Made by a program: the position numbers and the translations under genes
Assembly: GCF_000445065.1 (NCBI RefSeq)
Contig: NZ_ATHO01000158.1
Coordinates: forward strand, 1 to 39,338
From: Sphingobium quisquiliarum P25
GTDB lineage: Bacteria > Pseudomonadota > Alphaproteobacteria > Sphingomonadales > Sphingomonadaceae
DNA length: 39,338 nt
Reading direction: 5' to 3'
Part shown: in pieces, positions 15,741 to 23,744 of the stretch
Layout: the number at the start of each line of letters is the position of its first letter
Numbering within the stretch: position 1 is the first letter of the stretch
The notes under the pieces: model-generated
Databases searched by the model: none
Told to the model about the DNA's origin: nothing
What the model saw: only the letters and a program-made list of their open reading frames with translations

Positions 15741-15952
15741 TTAAAAGTGACGAGCAGCATCCATACGCTGATGCAGGATCCGAATGATCGCAACGCCGTA
15801 GTTGGCTTGCTGAAAATAGATCATGTGATGCTCGGTCGCACGCCGTCTTTAACCTGGACGGATATTGGCGCAGCTCTGACCCTGCTGTGGGGCGTGGGCA
15901 AGCTTGGCGCACAAACGCGCTGGGCCGCAGGACTAAGGCGATATTCAGGCAT
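15741..15952 (-). pseudogene. ParE toxin remnant with internal deletion
   Basis: The start region reads MPEYRLSPAAQR, normal for ParE. The frame then continues with unrelated residues. A different frame ends HMIYFQQANYGVAIIRILHQ then RMDAARHF and a stop at 15741, the normal ParE C-terminus. At 212 bases versus about 300 for a full gene, roughly 30 codons of the middle are missing and the reading frame is broken. Confidence 0.75.
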
Positions 15953-16189
15953 TTTCCGCATTCATCCGGTGCAGGAAATCCTCGAAATCAAAGGGCTGCG
16001 GTTCGCCGCTCTGTCTCCCTCAATCAGCGCCTGACGGATAGTGTCGATTTCAAAGCTCCGCTCCTGCTCACGCCGGATAAGATCACGGATTGCTTCGCTG
16101 TCGTTGGTATATTGCCCAGCCTCAATCTGCGAAGCGATCCACGCATCCTGCTGGTCAGTAAGGGTGATAGTCTTACGTACCGTTCCCAT
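15945..16189 (-). pseudogene. ParD antitoxin, frameshifted near its C-terminus
   Basis: ATG 16189 has GGAAGG nine bases upstream. MGTVRKTITLTDQQDAWIAS then GQYTNDSEAIRDLIRREQE is a typical ParD (CC2985-type) ribbon-helix-helix domain. After about residue 63 the zero frame gives junk, whereas a shift near 16010 restores QPFDFEDFLHRMNAENA and a stop overlapping the parE start. DNA-binding part intact, toxin-binding tail altered. Confidence 0.75.
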
Positions 16190-16204
16190 GGCTAAGCCTT
16201 CCAA

Positions 16205-16471
16205 TCAGATTTTGGAAAATCATACTATTGGTGCGATTTAGCATCTCGGTTAAGTAGCAGCAAGTCTATTGCTTCGTGATACACCGCTGCGATCTGGCGC
16301 GCGCCGGAGATCTCTTCGTCCATCTTATCGGACTTGCGTGATGGCATTTGCCAAAATCGTCTTCAGCTGCTCGCTTGACCAGAATTTAGCAGCGATCACA
16401 CTGGCATATACGGCATCGTTCTTTGCGGCAGGATCATCGGGCTAATGCAGCAGTAGCGCACTGCTGGGTCG
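16205..16471. other. Gap without a supported gene
   Basis: A short minus-strand frame (MPSRKSDKMDEEISGARQIA, about 16345-16240) of some 40 codons has a coding look but no recognised family. Nothing else stands out. Confidence 0.25.
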
Positions 16472-16879
16472 CTATCCCGATCGTCTGCTAGAACGAATGA
16501 TCTTCACCTTGGCGCCGATTGTCTCGGCGATTGAGGCCCACTGCCGGTCTGCCGTCCAGGCTGGCAGTCCATCACGAAGAGCCAAGGCCAGACAGAAGCG
16601 ATCGCCAAGCGACAATCCTGCTTCGGACGTGACGGCGCGTAAATGCCCCGCGATTCTCGCGAGCTCTGCATCCGCCTCCACCCAAGTGACGGGGAGGGGC
16701 CGCAACATCGCATCCGCTTCCTGGGGCGGCATGCCATTATGCACAAAGTGGCTAATGACCTCGGCGAGATTCACAGTGCACATGCGTGAGCCGATGAGTG
16801 CGCCCGCCACCTTGTCACCCCCCGGCTCATCACGCAGCATGGCGAGCAGGGCCGAGGCGTCCAGGACGATAGACGTCAT
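16472..16879 (-). CDS. vapC: VapC-type PIN-domain ribonuclease toxin
   Basis: 135 aa, usual length. Acidic PIN residues are visible: Asp7 in IVLDASALLA, Glu40 in VNLAEVISHF, the Asp in LSLGDRFCLALA and the Asp in AWTADRQW, which together bind Mg2+ for RNA cleavage. Its start overlaps the upstream antitoxin stop (ATGA). Appears intact. Confidence 0.9.
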   Translation of the reverse strand: MTSIVLDASALLAMLRDEPGGDKVAGALIGSRMCTVNLAEVISHFVHNGMPPQEADAMLRPLPVTWVEADAELARIAGHLRAVTSEAGLSLGDRFCLALALRDGLPAWTADRQWASIAETIGAKVKIIRSSRRSG

Positions 16880-17130
16880 TCGCCGCTTTCCGCGCGGCGG
16901 TTAGCAAGAAAGCTATCGACCGATGCTTCCGGCTTGTCTGCAGTATATTTGCGGGCCAGCGCGCGCGCATGGGCGACGGATTGGGCAACAGTGCGCAGAA
17001 TGACGCCATCGGGCGTTTCCTCCACGATCAACGCCCCGCCGCCTATAAGGCCCAAACGTTTCCTGACATCCGCCGGAAGGCTCATGCGGCCATTTGCGGT
17101 GACGTTCACCTGAAAGGTCATACTATCCAT
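16876..17130 (-). CDS. vapB: VapB-type AbrB-family antitoxin
   Basis: 84 aa. FQVNVTANGRMSLPADVRKR then LGLIGGGALIVEETPDGVIL is the AbrB DNA-binding hairpin. The C-terminal tail (ALARKYTADKPEASVDSFLA) would neutralise the PIN toxin encoded directly downstream with a 4-base overlap. Likely autoregulated. Confidence 0.88.
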   Translation of the reverse strand: MDSMTFQVNVTANGRMSLPADVRKRLGLIGGGALIVEETPDGVILRTVAQSVAHARALARKYTADKPEASVDSFLANRRAESGE

Positions 17131-17248
17131 CTAAATCCATTGATTACTCAGATTGCCATATTTTCTATTTATGTCACTTTCTGCTTTTTATGTCACGGTT
17201 TTGGATAGATGGTGCAATTGCGAGGTCTGCGTACAGCATGCGCATCAT

Positions 17249-17274
17249 CCTTTGATAATGTCCTTTATCAAGGG
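17249..17274. other. Candidate core crossover site for the adjacent tyrosine recombinase
   Basis: CCTTTGATAA-TGTCCT-TTATCAAGGG: 10-base arms with one mismatch (TTGATAA/TTATCAA perfect) around a 6-base spacer, 53 bases upstream of the recombinase start. The geometry matches Xer/dif-type cores. Confidence 0.45.
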
Positions 17275-17326
17275 CTGACGCGCAGTTAGGCTCCGCTGCC
17301 ATGAAACCCTTCGCCAAGCGCCTCTG

Positions 17327-18274
17327 ATGCCCGGCCTCATCTCTCTTTCCTCCGCGCCGGTGATCATAGCCGAGGCTTCACAAGCCACGCGGATGCGCTT
17401 CCTTGAATTTTTCGCGGCGAACATCCGAAACCCGAACACGCGGCGCGCTTATGCGCGAGCTGCGGGCGACTTCCTCAACTGGTGCTTCGGCCATGGCGTG
17501 CGCGACCTGGACGAGATTGCGCCGCTCCATGTCGCGGGCTGGGTTGAGGAGTTGGGCCACTCTTTGTCCGCGCCTACGGTCAAGCTGCGCCTCGCAGCGG
17601 TGCGCAACCTGTTCGACTGGCTGGTCGTGGGCCAGATCATCCCCTTCAACCCCGCCTCCAGCGTACGCGGCCCCGCTCATAGCGCGCGCACCGGACGCAC
17701 GCCCGTATTGGAGGCCGAGGAGGCGCGCGCCCTGCTCGACGCGATCGACATCTCCACGGAAGCGGGCCTGCGCGATCGGGCGCTGATCGGCCTCATGGTC
17801 TACAGTTTCGCGCGCATCGGCGCAGCGCTCGCCATGAAGCGGGAGGATGTGTTTGTGCAGGGCCGCCGCCATTGGCTGCGCCTGCATGAAAAGGGCGGCA
17901 AGCGGCATGAAATGCCCTGCCACCACCTGCTGGAGGAATATCTCCTCGCCTATATCGAGGGCTGTGACCTGGCCGACGACAAGGTGCCGCTGTTCCGCAC
18001 CATCAGCCGCGAGACGAAGCGGCTGAGCGAAACCCCGCTCTCCCAGCCCGACGCCCACGCCATGGTCCGCCGCCGCGCCAAGGCGGCAGGCATCGCAACC
18101 CGCATCGGCAACCACAGCTTTCGCGCAACCGGGATCACCACTTATCTCAAAAATGGAGGCACGCTGGAAAACGCCGCCGCTATGGCCAATCACAGCTCGA
18201 CCCGGACGACGCAGATTTACGACCGGCGAAGGGACGAGATCAGCCTTGCCGAGGTGGAACGGGTGCGGATTTGA
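17327..18274 (+). CDS. Tyrosine recombinase (XerC/D-like phage-integrase family)
   Basis: 315 aa. The N-terminal SAM-like core-binding domain covers about residues 22-103 (NPNTRRAYARAAGDFLNWCF). The catalytic domain has Arg163 (SFARIGAAL), Lys192 (HEKGGKRH), His263-x-x-Arg266 (NHSFRATGIT), His289 (MANHSS) and nucleophile Tyr298 (TTQIYDRR), so all six catalytic positions are present. It acts on supercoiled or linear DNA via a covalent 3'-phosphotyrosine. Its role may be dimer resolution or integration of the surrounding island; it lies between VapBC and BrnTA. Confidence 0.92.
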   Translation: MPGLISLSSAPVIIAEASQATRMRFLEFFAANIRNPNTRRAYARAAGDFLNWCFGHGVRDLDEIAPLHVAGWVEELGHSLSAPTVKLRLAAVRNLFDWLVVGQIIPFNPASSVRGPAHSARTGRTPVLEAEEARALLDAIDISTEAGLRDRALIGLMVYSFARIGAALAMKREDVFVQGRRHWLRLHEKGGKRHEMPCHHLLEEYLLAYIEGCDLADDKVPLFRTISRETKRLSETPLSQPDAHAMVRRRAKAAGIATRIGNHSFRATGITTYLKNGGTLENAAAMANHSSTRTTQIYDRRRDEISLAEVERVRI

Positions 18275-18359
18275 AGCTCCACGCCCGACTGCTCCAGACG
18301 CCCAACCGGGAGTGGCGTGAACTGGCGCAGGGTTGCGCCACCGTCTCAGTACAACAGGG

Positions 18360-18376
18360 TTGACATACGTACATAC
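18360..18376 (+). promoter_or_regulatory. Promoter/operator-like element before brnT
   Basis: TTGACATACGTACATAC contains a -35-like TTGACA and the direct repeat ACATAC-GT-ACATAC, 19 bases before the brnT start. Such a repeat is a plausible BrnA operator. Confidence 0.4.
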
Positions 18377-18394
18377 AAATGCCATTCCTCTGGT

Positions 18395-18687
18395 ATGGAC
18401 AGCAAAAATGTCGCTGGCTTCGATTGGGATGAAGGCAACAAAGGCGAAATGCCAGAAACATGGTGTCACGCTGGCAGAAATTGAAAGCGTGTTCGCCGGT
18501 ACGCTGTCCATAGGGCCGGATGTTGCACATTCGACGGTGGAGACGCGCTTTCTGGCGATCGGCCGCGCCAGTAGTGGCCGTCATGTGTTTCTGGCCTTAG
18601 CGCGAACGGGATGGGGCCAAATTTATCCGTCCGATCAGCGCCCGTTACATGCATGCGAAGGAGGTGCGGCACTATGAGCAAGGATAA
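18395..18687 (+). pseudogene. brnT: BrnT toxin, two frameshifts
   Basis: BrnT is a RelE-fold ribonuclease. The first frame reads GFDWDEGNK; near 18436 it must shift to continue KAKCQKHGVTLAEIESVFAG and VETRFLAIGRASSGRHVFLA; near 18610 it must shift again to give KFIRPISARYMHAKEVRHYE and a stop at 18685. Joined, these make a full-length BrnT (W-D-x-x-K, KHGV, RxIxARxM). As it stands the gene is broken. Confidence 0.8.
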
Positions 18688-18928
18688 ACCCCTTCCGCTG
18701 TTGTCCAGCGATGAGGAGGCCGAGGATTTCGTCGGTTCCGCTGATCTTACCGGCTATGATCTTTCTGCGCTTACACCCACGCGGTTTGAGTTCAGCAGCA
18801 AGGACGCGCGGGTCAACATGCGTTTGCCCGCCGAGTTGCTGGAGCAGGTCAAGGCGACAGCCGCCAGCAAGGGCATGCCGTATCAGCGGTTCATTCGCCA
18901 GGCACTGGAGCAGGCGCTGCACCGTTAA
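18674..18928 (+). CDS. brnA: BrnA-type ribbon-helix-helix antitoxin
   Basis: 84 aa from ATG 18674, overlapping the restored end of brnT. The N-terminal part (PLPLLSSDEEAEDFVGSADL) binds the toxin in this family; the C-terminal ARVNMRLPAELLEQVKATAA then GMPYQRFIRQALEQAL is an RHH DNA-binding domain. Intact although its toxin is frameshifted. GAAGGAGGTG lies about nine bases upstream. Confidence 0.85.
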   Translation: MSKDKPLPLLSSDEEAEDFVGSADLTGYDLSALTPTRFEFSSKDARVNMRLPAELLEQVKATAASKGMPYQRFIRQALEQALHR

Positions 18929-18963
18929 GGCTGCCGAACATCTGATAGCGGTGACGATCAGGT

Positions 18964-19222
18964 GATGGCGGTGCTGGCGGCCGTTCAGAATCTGGCGGAA
19001 ACCGGGACAAGGTGTTCGCGCCCAGCAATTAAGGCGCGACAGAGAAAGGCGCTCATTCGCATAATGGCCGAAGGGCCTGGCGGCTTGAGTGCGTACAATT
19101 ATCGCAAGATCACCAACGCCACATCGGCAACCGCCACCCGCGATCTGGCTGAACTCGTGAACTCGTCGAACTGGGTGCGCTACAACGGACTGGTGAGCGC
19201 CGTTATGCCCGCCATCATCTCG
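18964..19222 (+). pseudogene. C-terminal remnant of a second Fic-family protein
   Basis: RQRKALIRIMAEGPGGL then NYRKITNATSATATRDLAEL is the winged-helix C-terminus of DUF4172/Fic proteins. A shift near 19157 gives ELVELGALQRTGERRYARHH, the expected ending. The Fic catalytic domain is missing. Confidence 0.65.
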
Positions 19223-19249
19223 TGATCAGCACGAATGCATCTGGGAACC

Positions 19250-19461
19250 TCAAGCCAGATCCCAACCACCAAGTTCCTCATTGAGGAGCGGCTCGTCGAA
19301 ACGTTCATCGATGGCGATCTTGCCTTTAAGAGCCCCAAAGCGACGCTTACCAACAGGCGAAACCGGCACGAGGCGCACTGCCGGTACATTGCCCCTAGCA
19401 ATCACCACTTCACCACCCGCAAGCGCATCGGCAATCAACCGCGACAGGTTGGTCTTGGACT
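19250..19461 (-). pseudogene. Phd-family antitoxin, 5' end removed by the IS
   Basis: The minus strand reads SKTNLSRLIADALAGGEVVI then ARGNVPAVRLVPVSP, a Phd/YefM antitoxin lacking roughly its first eight codons, which ended where the IS3-family element begins. The C-terminal toxin-binding tail (FDEPLLNEELGGWD) is present. No toxin gene follows downstream on the same strand. Confidence 0.75.
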
Positions 19462-19520
19462 TGTAACGGTTTTGCGCCGGTCACTTGAGAGTTTAATGCT
19501 CGTTCAAGGAGACCGACGAG

Positions 19521-19793
19521 ATGATGAAGCATAGTGAAGAGTTCAAGCAGGAGGCGGTGCGCATTGCGCTTGCCAGCGGGTTGCCGCGCGAACGGGTCGC
19601 GTCGGATTTGGGGATCGGCAAGTCGACGCTGAACAAATGGGTTTCGCATTATCGTCCGTCTGACCTGGTGGCAGCGCCGCAGGCAGATCTGGCGCGGGAG
19701 AATGAACGGGTCCGCCTTGAGAACCGTGTGCTCCGGGAGGAGAGGGAAATCCTAAAAAAGGCCACCCAGTTCTTCGCGAGCCAAAGGCCGTGA
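19521..19793 (+). CDS. IS3-family transposase OrfA
   Basis: 90 aa. HSEEFKQEAVRIALASGLPR then LGIGKSTLNKWVSHY is the HTH_Tnp_1 DNA-binding domain, followed by a leucine-zipper-like helix (ENERVRLENRVLREEREILK). AAGGAG precedes the start. The AAAAAAG near its end is the probable programmed -1 frameshift site. Confidence 0.93.
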   Translation: MMKHSEEFKQEAVRIALASGLPRERVASDLGIGKSTLNKWVSHYRPSDLVAAPQADLARENERVRLENRVLREEREILKKATQFFASQRP

Positions 19794-20647
19794 GGTTCGC
19801 CTTTGTGCACAGCTGGCGGCACCGTTGGCCGGTGGAGTTGATGTGCCGTGTCTTGCACGTCAGCGAACGCGGCTATCGGTCCTGGCGTTCGCGTCCGATC
19901 AGGCGCCGGGAGCGGACGGACATGAAGGTGCTGGCCCATATCAGGGAGCAATATAGCCTGAGCCTTGGCAGCTACGGTCGCCCGAGAATGACGATGGAGT
20001 TGAAGGAAGCAGGGCTCGACGTCGGCGAGCGTCGTGTGGGGCGGCTGATGCGGATCAACGGGATCAAGCCGGTCCGCACGCGCAAGCACAAGGTTACGAC
20101 GGACAGCCACCATCGCCTTGGTGTCGCGGCAAACTGGCTCGACGGTGACTTTGCCGCCAATGTGCCCAACCGCAAATGGGCCGGCGACATCACCTATGTC
20201 TGGACACAGGAGGGCTGGCTCTATCTTGCCGTCATCCTCGACCTGCACAGCCGTCGTGTCGTTGGCTGGGCTGTCAGCGACAGGATGAAGAAGGATCTGG
20301 CGATCCGGGCGCTGGATATGGCGGTGCGGCTGCGTCAGCCGCCTGAGGGCTGCATTTTCCACTCCGATCGCGGTAGCCAATATTGCTCTTATGATTATCA
20401 GAAGAAGCTGCAGGCCTACGGCCTGCGTCCATCGATGAGCGGCAAGGGTAATTGCTACGATAACTCTGCGGTCGAGACCTTCTTCAAATCCCTGAAGGCG
20501 GAAATGATCTGGCGGCAGAGCTAGCCAACCCGGCGGCAAGCAGAGGCCGCGATCTTCCAATACATCAATGGCTTCTACAACTCACGGCGGCGCCATTCAT
20601 ATCTGGGTGGCATCAGTCCGCTCGCCTTTGAGGCCAAGGCGGCATAA
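19790..20647 (+). pseudogene. IS3-family transposase OrfB with an in-frame amber codon
   Basis: An rve/DDE integrase: the first Asp in RKWAGDITYVWT, the second in IFHSDRGSQYCS, and the Glu in NSAVETFFKSLKAEM. A TAG at 20522-20524 (probably TGG originally, WRQSW) stops it at 244 codons, but the frame continues as PTRRQAEAAIFQYINGFYNS then RRRHSYLGGISPLAFEAK to 20647. The triad precedes the stop, but the conserved C-terminal 41 residues are lost, so activity is doubtful. Confidence 0.85.
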
Positions 20648-20686
20648 TGAGATAGGTGACCGGCGCAAAACCGTTACAAGTCCAAA

Positions 20687-20718
20687 GATACTATATGATA
20701 TCGGATAGCTACCAGCTA
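20687..20718. repeat. GATAGCTATC-type cluster right of the IS3 element
   Basis: GATACTATATGATATCGGAT then AGCTACCAGCTA. CGGATAGCTACC is the reverse complement of the GGTAGCTATCCG seen at 4156 and 9462. Confidence 0.5.
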
Positions 20719-20776
20719 CAGGCTCATTATGCGGCCACAACGCAGGTCATGAGTTTACGCCCTAGTCACTTTCCGC

Positions 20777-21709
20777 TCACGCGAATGCCGAACGGGTTTC
20801 AAGCGCCCCGTAATATCTGACACAAGCTTCGACTTCTGCAGGGATCAGACCGCGCTGATATCCGAGCAGTGCCGTCTCCCTCTCGGGCGGCGTGTAATCC
20901 GTGGCGCCGAAGCTGAGGTAGGACAGCGGGATGTCCGTGATTAGGGGGTGGCTCAGTCGAACTTCAAGGTTCCGGGGTCGACCAGCGGCCTTGAACCACA
21001 TTTCGAAAAACTCTTTCCAGCTAAGATTTACATCCCCTACCAGATAGGATTTCCCCGACTCCCCGCGCTCGAGAGCGCCGAGCATTGCCTCCGCAACAGA
21101 CCGGCATGACATGAAATTAGCTCCTCCAGGCGGTGCGAAGTCTGGAATTTCCGGCATGCGGCCCTGAACATAATGGGCAAGCGCCTCCCAGTGGGGAACC
21201 GGAAGGCCGGGCGTGTAGCCGACGATCCAGGGCATGGCGCAGCTGGAGACGTTGAACGATGGACCACTCAGTCGACGTATGGCCTCATCGGCTACATGAC
21301 GTGATCGAACATAGCCGATCTTCTCGATGTTATCGGGAGCCACGAAGGAGTAGAAGCTGCCCATATATGCCGCCCGCGCGATCCCGGCAGCTTTCGCCTT
21401 CTCGAAGAAGCGCGGGATGGCCTCGCTGTTCGCGCGTTGGAAGAAATCATCCTCCGACCGGCTCTCGGCAGGCGAATAGTCACTCGGGTCGGACCCTGCG
21501 CAGAACATGAGCCAATCATAACCTTCCAGTCGGCCGTCGGTGAAATCGTCCTCGATATAGTTGCCCTTGACGAACGGTAGCTGGTTCAGGCGCGACTGGC
21601 CGCAGGGCGGCTTGCGCGACATGATCGTTACGTCATGACCCTGATCCTGCAAGTGAAGCGCGCTATATCCCCCAGCAAAGCCCGTGCCGCCGACAACTAA
21701 CACTTTCAT
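20777..21709 (-). CDS. NAD(P)-dependent SDR/epimerase-like oxidoreductase
   Basis: 310 aa with AAGGAG eight bases before the start. The Rossmann motif GGTGFAGG lies at residues 7-14 (extended-SDR G-x-x-G-x-x-G), with MSRKPP after the second strand. YVRSRHVADE stands where the catalytic YxxxK would be, but with Arg (YxxxR), so redox chemistry is not certain. A role in oxidising or isomerising the substrate of the neighbouring P450 cluster is an inference from its divergent arrangement with the AraC regulator. Confidence 0.8.
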   Translation of the reverse strand: MKVLVVGGTGFAGGYSALHLQDQGHDVTIMSRKPPCGQSRLNQLPFVKGNYIEDDFTDGRLEGYDWLMFCAGSDPSDYSPAESRSEDDFFQRANSEAIPRFFEKAKAAGIARAAYMGSFYSFVAPDNIEKIGYVRSRHVADEAIRRLSGPSFNVSSCAMPWIVGYTPGLPVPHWEALAHYVQGRMPEIPDFAPPGGANFMSCRSVAEAMLGALERGESGKSYLVGDVNLSWKEFFEMWFKAAGRPRNLEVRLSHPLITDIPLSYLSFGATDYTPPERETALLGYQRGLIPAEVEACVRYYGALETRSAFA

Positions 21710-22126
21710 CTCGCTCTCTCCTTTGAAAGTGATCGCTGACCGTCCACGGCAACGATCCTAAAGAGCGCGCCTCCGTTGGAGTAGTGATCGAGAAGGCTAA
21801 CTCAATTTCGTTGGGCTAGGGCTATCGAGTGGGGCATGGCGCAGCAAGCTTAGCGCATCCGAAAATGTCCTTATTTCAATGCTGGTGCAATCTTTATACT
21901 GTGGAGGAAGTCCGCGTCGCTCGGGGCTCCATTTGACGAAACGACGGATGTGAAGGACGCTCCATCACATCTCTAGAATCAACGGTAGTCCCGCCGGTGC
22001 GATGTCCGGATAATGGGTCCCGGACTACGGGGCTCCCTGCGGAGATACGAAGGCTGGAATAGCGGGCAGCTGCGCGGTTACTGCAGGTAGAAGCTCTGGC
22101 AAGCAGGAATGAGGACAAAGCCAAGG
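21710..22126. promoter_or_regulatory. Divergent regulatory gap between SDR and AraC genes
   Basis: About 400 bases between two outward-facing genes, the usual place for AraC-regulated promoters. No operator repeat could be identified by eye. Confidence 0.3.
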
Positions 22127-23044
22127 ATGCTCTCACCGGAATTTACATTCGAGCTGTGGACCTCCGAAATTCTGCCGGAGGTGCCGATCCACTACGCAAT
22201 GGAGCGCCGCGTCCGTCTTAATGGCGCTTCAATAGAAGTCGGCCGGTTTCAGTGGCAGACCCCGATCAGAAAACTGGTCGATCATCAGGATGATTTCCTC
22301 ACCGTGAATCTCGCGCTGTCGCCAAGGCCAAGCGGATCGAGCCTTGCCCATCTCAGACGCAACGAGATCGATCAGCCCAAGCAACTGCCCCGCATCCTCG
22401 TTACCGTGCCCGGGGGAGCTTACGAACTGACGGTCCCTACCGGCACGATCAGGTCTTTACAGTGCGCGCTCGATTTAAAGAGGATTGAGCGGGTGGCGGG
22501 GCGACAGCTGAATCTGCAAACCATCCGATCGCAAGCGGGATCGATGGTGGTAAACCCCGCAGTCGAGATGCTGCTGAACCGTATCGAGGATGAGCTGAAA
22601 GCGGATCAATATGGCTCTGATGTCGCCATTGAAGCCTATGCGGACGTGCTTTGCGTCGAACTCACGCGCAGCTTGGTCGCGGAAAGACATTCGGGCACAT
22701 TGTTCTGGGGCGGTCTGGCTGGCTGGCGGCTGCGGCGGATTCGCGAACGCATCCATGCCGATGCGCCTGCCCCACAGCTTGTCGAACTGGCTGATCTTTG
22801 CGGGGTCACCGTTCGCCAGCTCAGCCGCGCCTTCAAGGCCGAAACCGGCACTTCGCTCGGCAAATATATCGATCAGGTGGTCCTTGATCGAGGCAGGGAG
22901 CTGCTCACCAGCAGTGACGATACGCTCGCTGCAATTGCGGGTCGGCTAGGCTTTTCTTCCTCATCGAGCTTCGCCTTTGCTTTCCGCCGTTCGACAGGGA
23001 TGTCGCCCAGCGACTTTCGCCAGCGGGCGAAGCTCGACGCTTGA
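22127..23044 (+). CDS. AraC-family transcriptional regulator
   Basis: About 305 aa (ATG 22127; an upstream ATG at 22109 is possible). The N-terminal 190 residues form a ligand/dimer domain without a recognised subfamily. The C-terminal AraC domain has both HTHs: LVELADLCGVTVRQLSRAFK and LAAIAGRLGFSSSSSFAFAF, followed by FRRSTGMSPSDFRQ. It faces away from the SDR gene and precedes the VOC-P450 pair, so it probably activates one or both in response to a pathway compound. Confidence 0.88.
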   Translation: MLSPEFTFELWTSEILPEVPIHYAMERRVRLNGASIEVGRFQWQTPIRKLVDHQDDFLTVNLALSPRPSGSSLAHLRRNEIDQPKQLPRILVTVPGGAYELTVPTGTIRSLQCALDLKRIERVAGRQLNLQTIRSQAGSMVVNPAVEMLLNRIEDELKADQYGSDVAIEAYADVLCVELTRSLVAERHSGTLFWGGLAGWRLRRIRERIHADAPAPQLVELADLCGVTVRQLSRAFKAETGTSLGKYIDQVVLDRGRELLTSSDDTLAAIAGRLGFSSSSSFAFAFRRSTGMSPSDFRQRAKLDA

Positions 23045-23217
23045 TGCGCGCATACTATGTAGGAACGTCCAACTGGCTTGATGAAGTGTGGCGCAACGAA
23101 AAGCGGACATCCTTCTGATTTCGTGACATCATCCGCTCCGCCGGGTTGCAGCCAGCCAGATTAAAACGACAATCCCGCTTGAAGAATTGCGCTTCGATCT
23201 GGAGCAGGAAAGTTCAC

Positions 23218-23724
23218 ATGTTCACCGCGATATACCGGTCGGCCAGACCTCTGGCGCCAGGGCTCCTATGCAAGCAGCATTCCCATTCCGCCTGGGTCAC
23301 GAACGACATGGGCCAGGCGATTGAAATCTTTTCAAAGCGCTATGGGGTGTCCAATTATCAGTTCATCGACTACGCCAATCTACAGGGCGGCTCCATCCGT
23401 GTTGCGTTCGCCTGGGCGGGTGGACAAGTCATCGAGATCATCTCCGCAAAGGGGCCGGGATATGAGTTCTATAATGAAGAGCTACCGGAAGATCGCTTCG
23501 CTATCCGCTTTCACCATCTGGGCTTCCTCATCGAGGATGACGCGGGATGGAAGCAGTTGGTACAAGAGCTGAAGGATGCCGACTGGCCAATTGTTTCTTC
23601 CGCAGTGACCGGCGATTTCATCGACGCCATTTATATCCACGCGCCCGAGCTTGATCACTATTTGGAATATGTGAGGCCGTTTGAGGCGGGCATTAAATTC
23701 TACAATTCCGTTCCAGATAATTGA
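23218..23724 (+). CDS. VOC (glyoxalase-fold) protein
   Basis: 168 aa from ATG 23218 with GGAAAG about six bases upstream. HSAWVTNDMGQAIEIFSKRY, FHHLGFLIEDDAGWKQLVQE and LDHYLEYV give the paired beta-alpha-beta modules and likely metal ligands (two His and a Glu) of the vicinal oxygen chelate superfamily, which includes isomerases, lyases and dioxygenases. The reaction is unknown. The P450 gene begins 20 bases after its stop, so the two are probably co-transcribed. Confidence 0.8.
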   Translation: MFTAIYRSARPLAPGLLCKQHSHSAWVTNDMGQAIEIFSKRYGVSNYQFIDYANLQGGSIRVAFAWAGGQVIEIISAKGPGYEFYNEELPEDRFAIRFHHLGFLIEDDAGWKQLVQELKDADWPIVSSAVTGDFIDAIYIHAPELDHYLEYVRPFEAGIKFYNSVPDN

Positions 23725-23744
23725 TAGAAGGATCGAGGATCTTC

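Larger units (their letters stand above)
19462..20678 (+). mobile_element. IS3-family insertion sequence
   Basis: Inverted repeats TGTAACGGTTTTGCGCCGGT... (19462) and its complement ending at 20678 match over 23 bases. The flanks GGACT and AGTCC extend the match, so no direct target duplication is visible. Contents: orfA, orfB in the -1 frame, and a slippery AAAAAAG at 19754-19760 for fusion. It truncates a Phd antitoxin on its left side. Confidence 0.9.

Noticed and set aside
17378..18511. Long minus-strand open frame opposite the tyrosine recombinase
   Set aside because: It mirrors a gene with a complete catalytic set; the peptide has low-complexity composition, no ribosome-binding site and no recognised domain.
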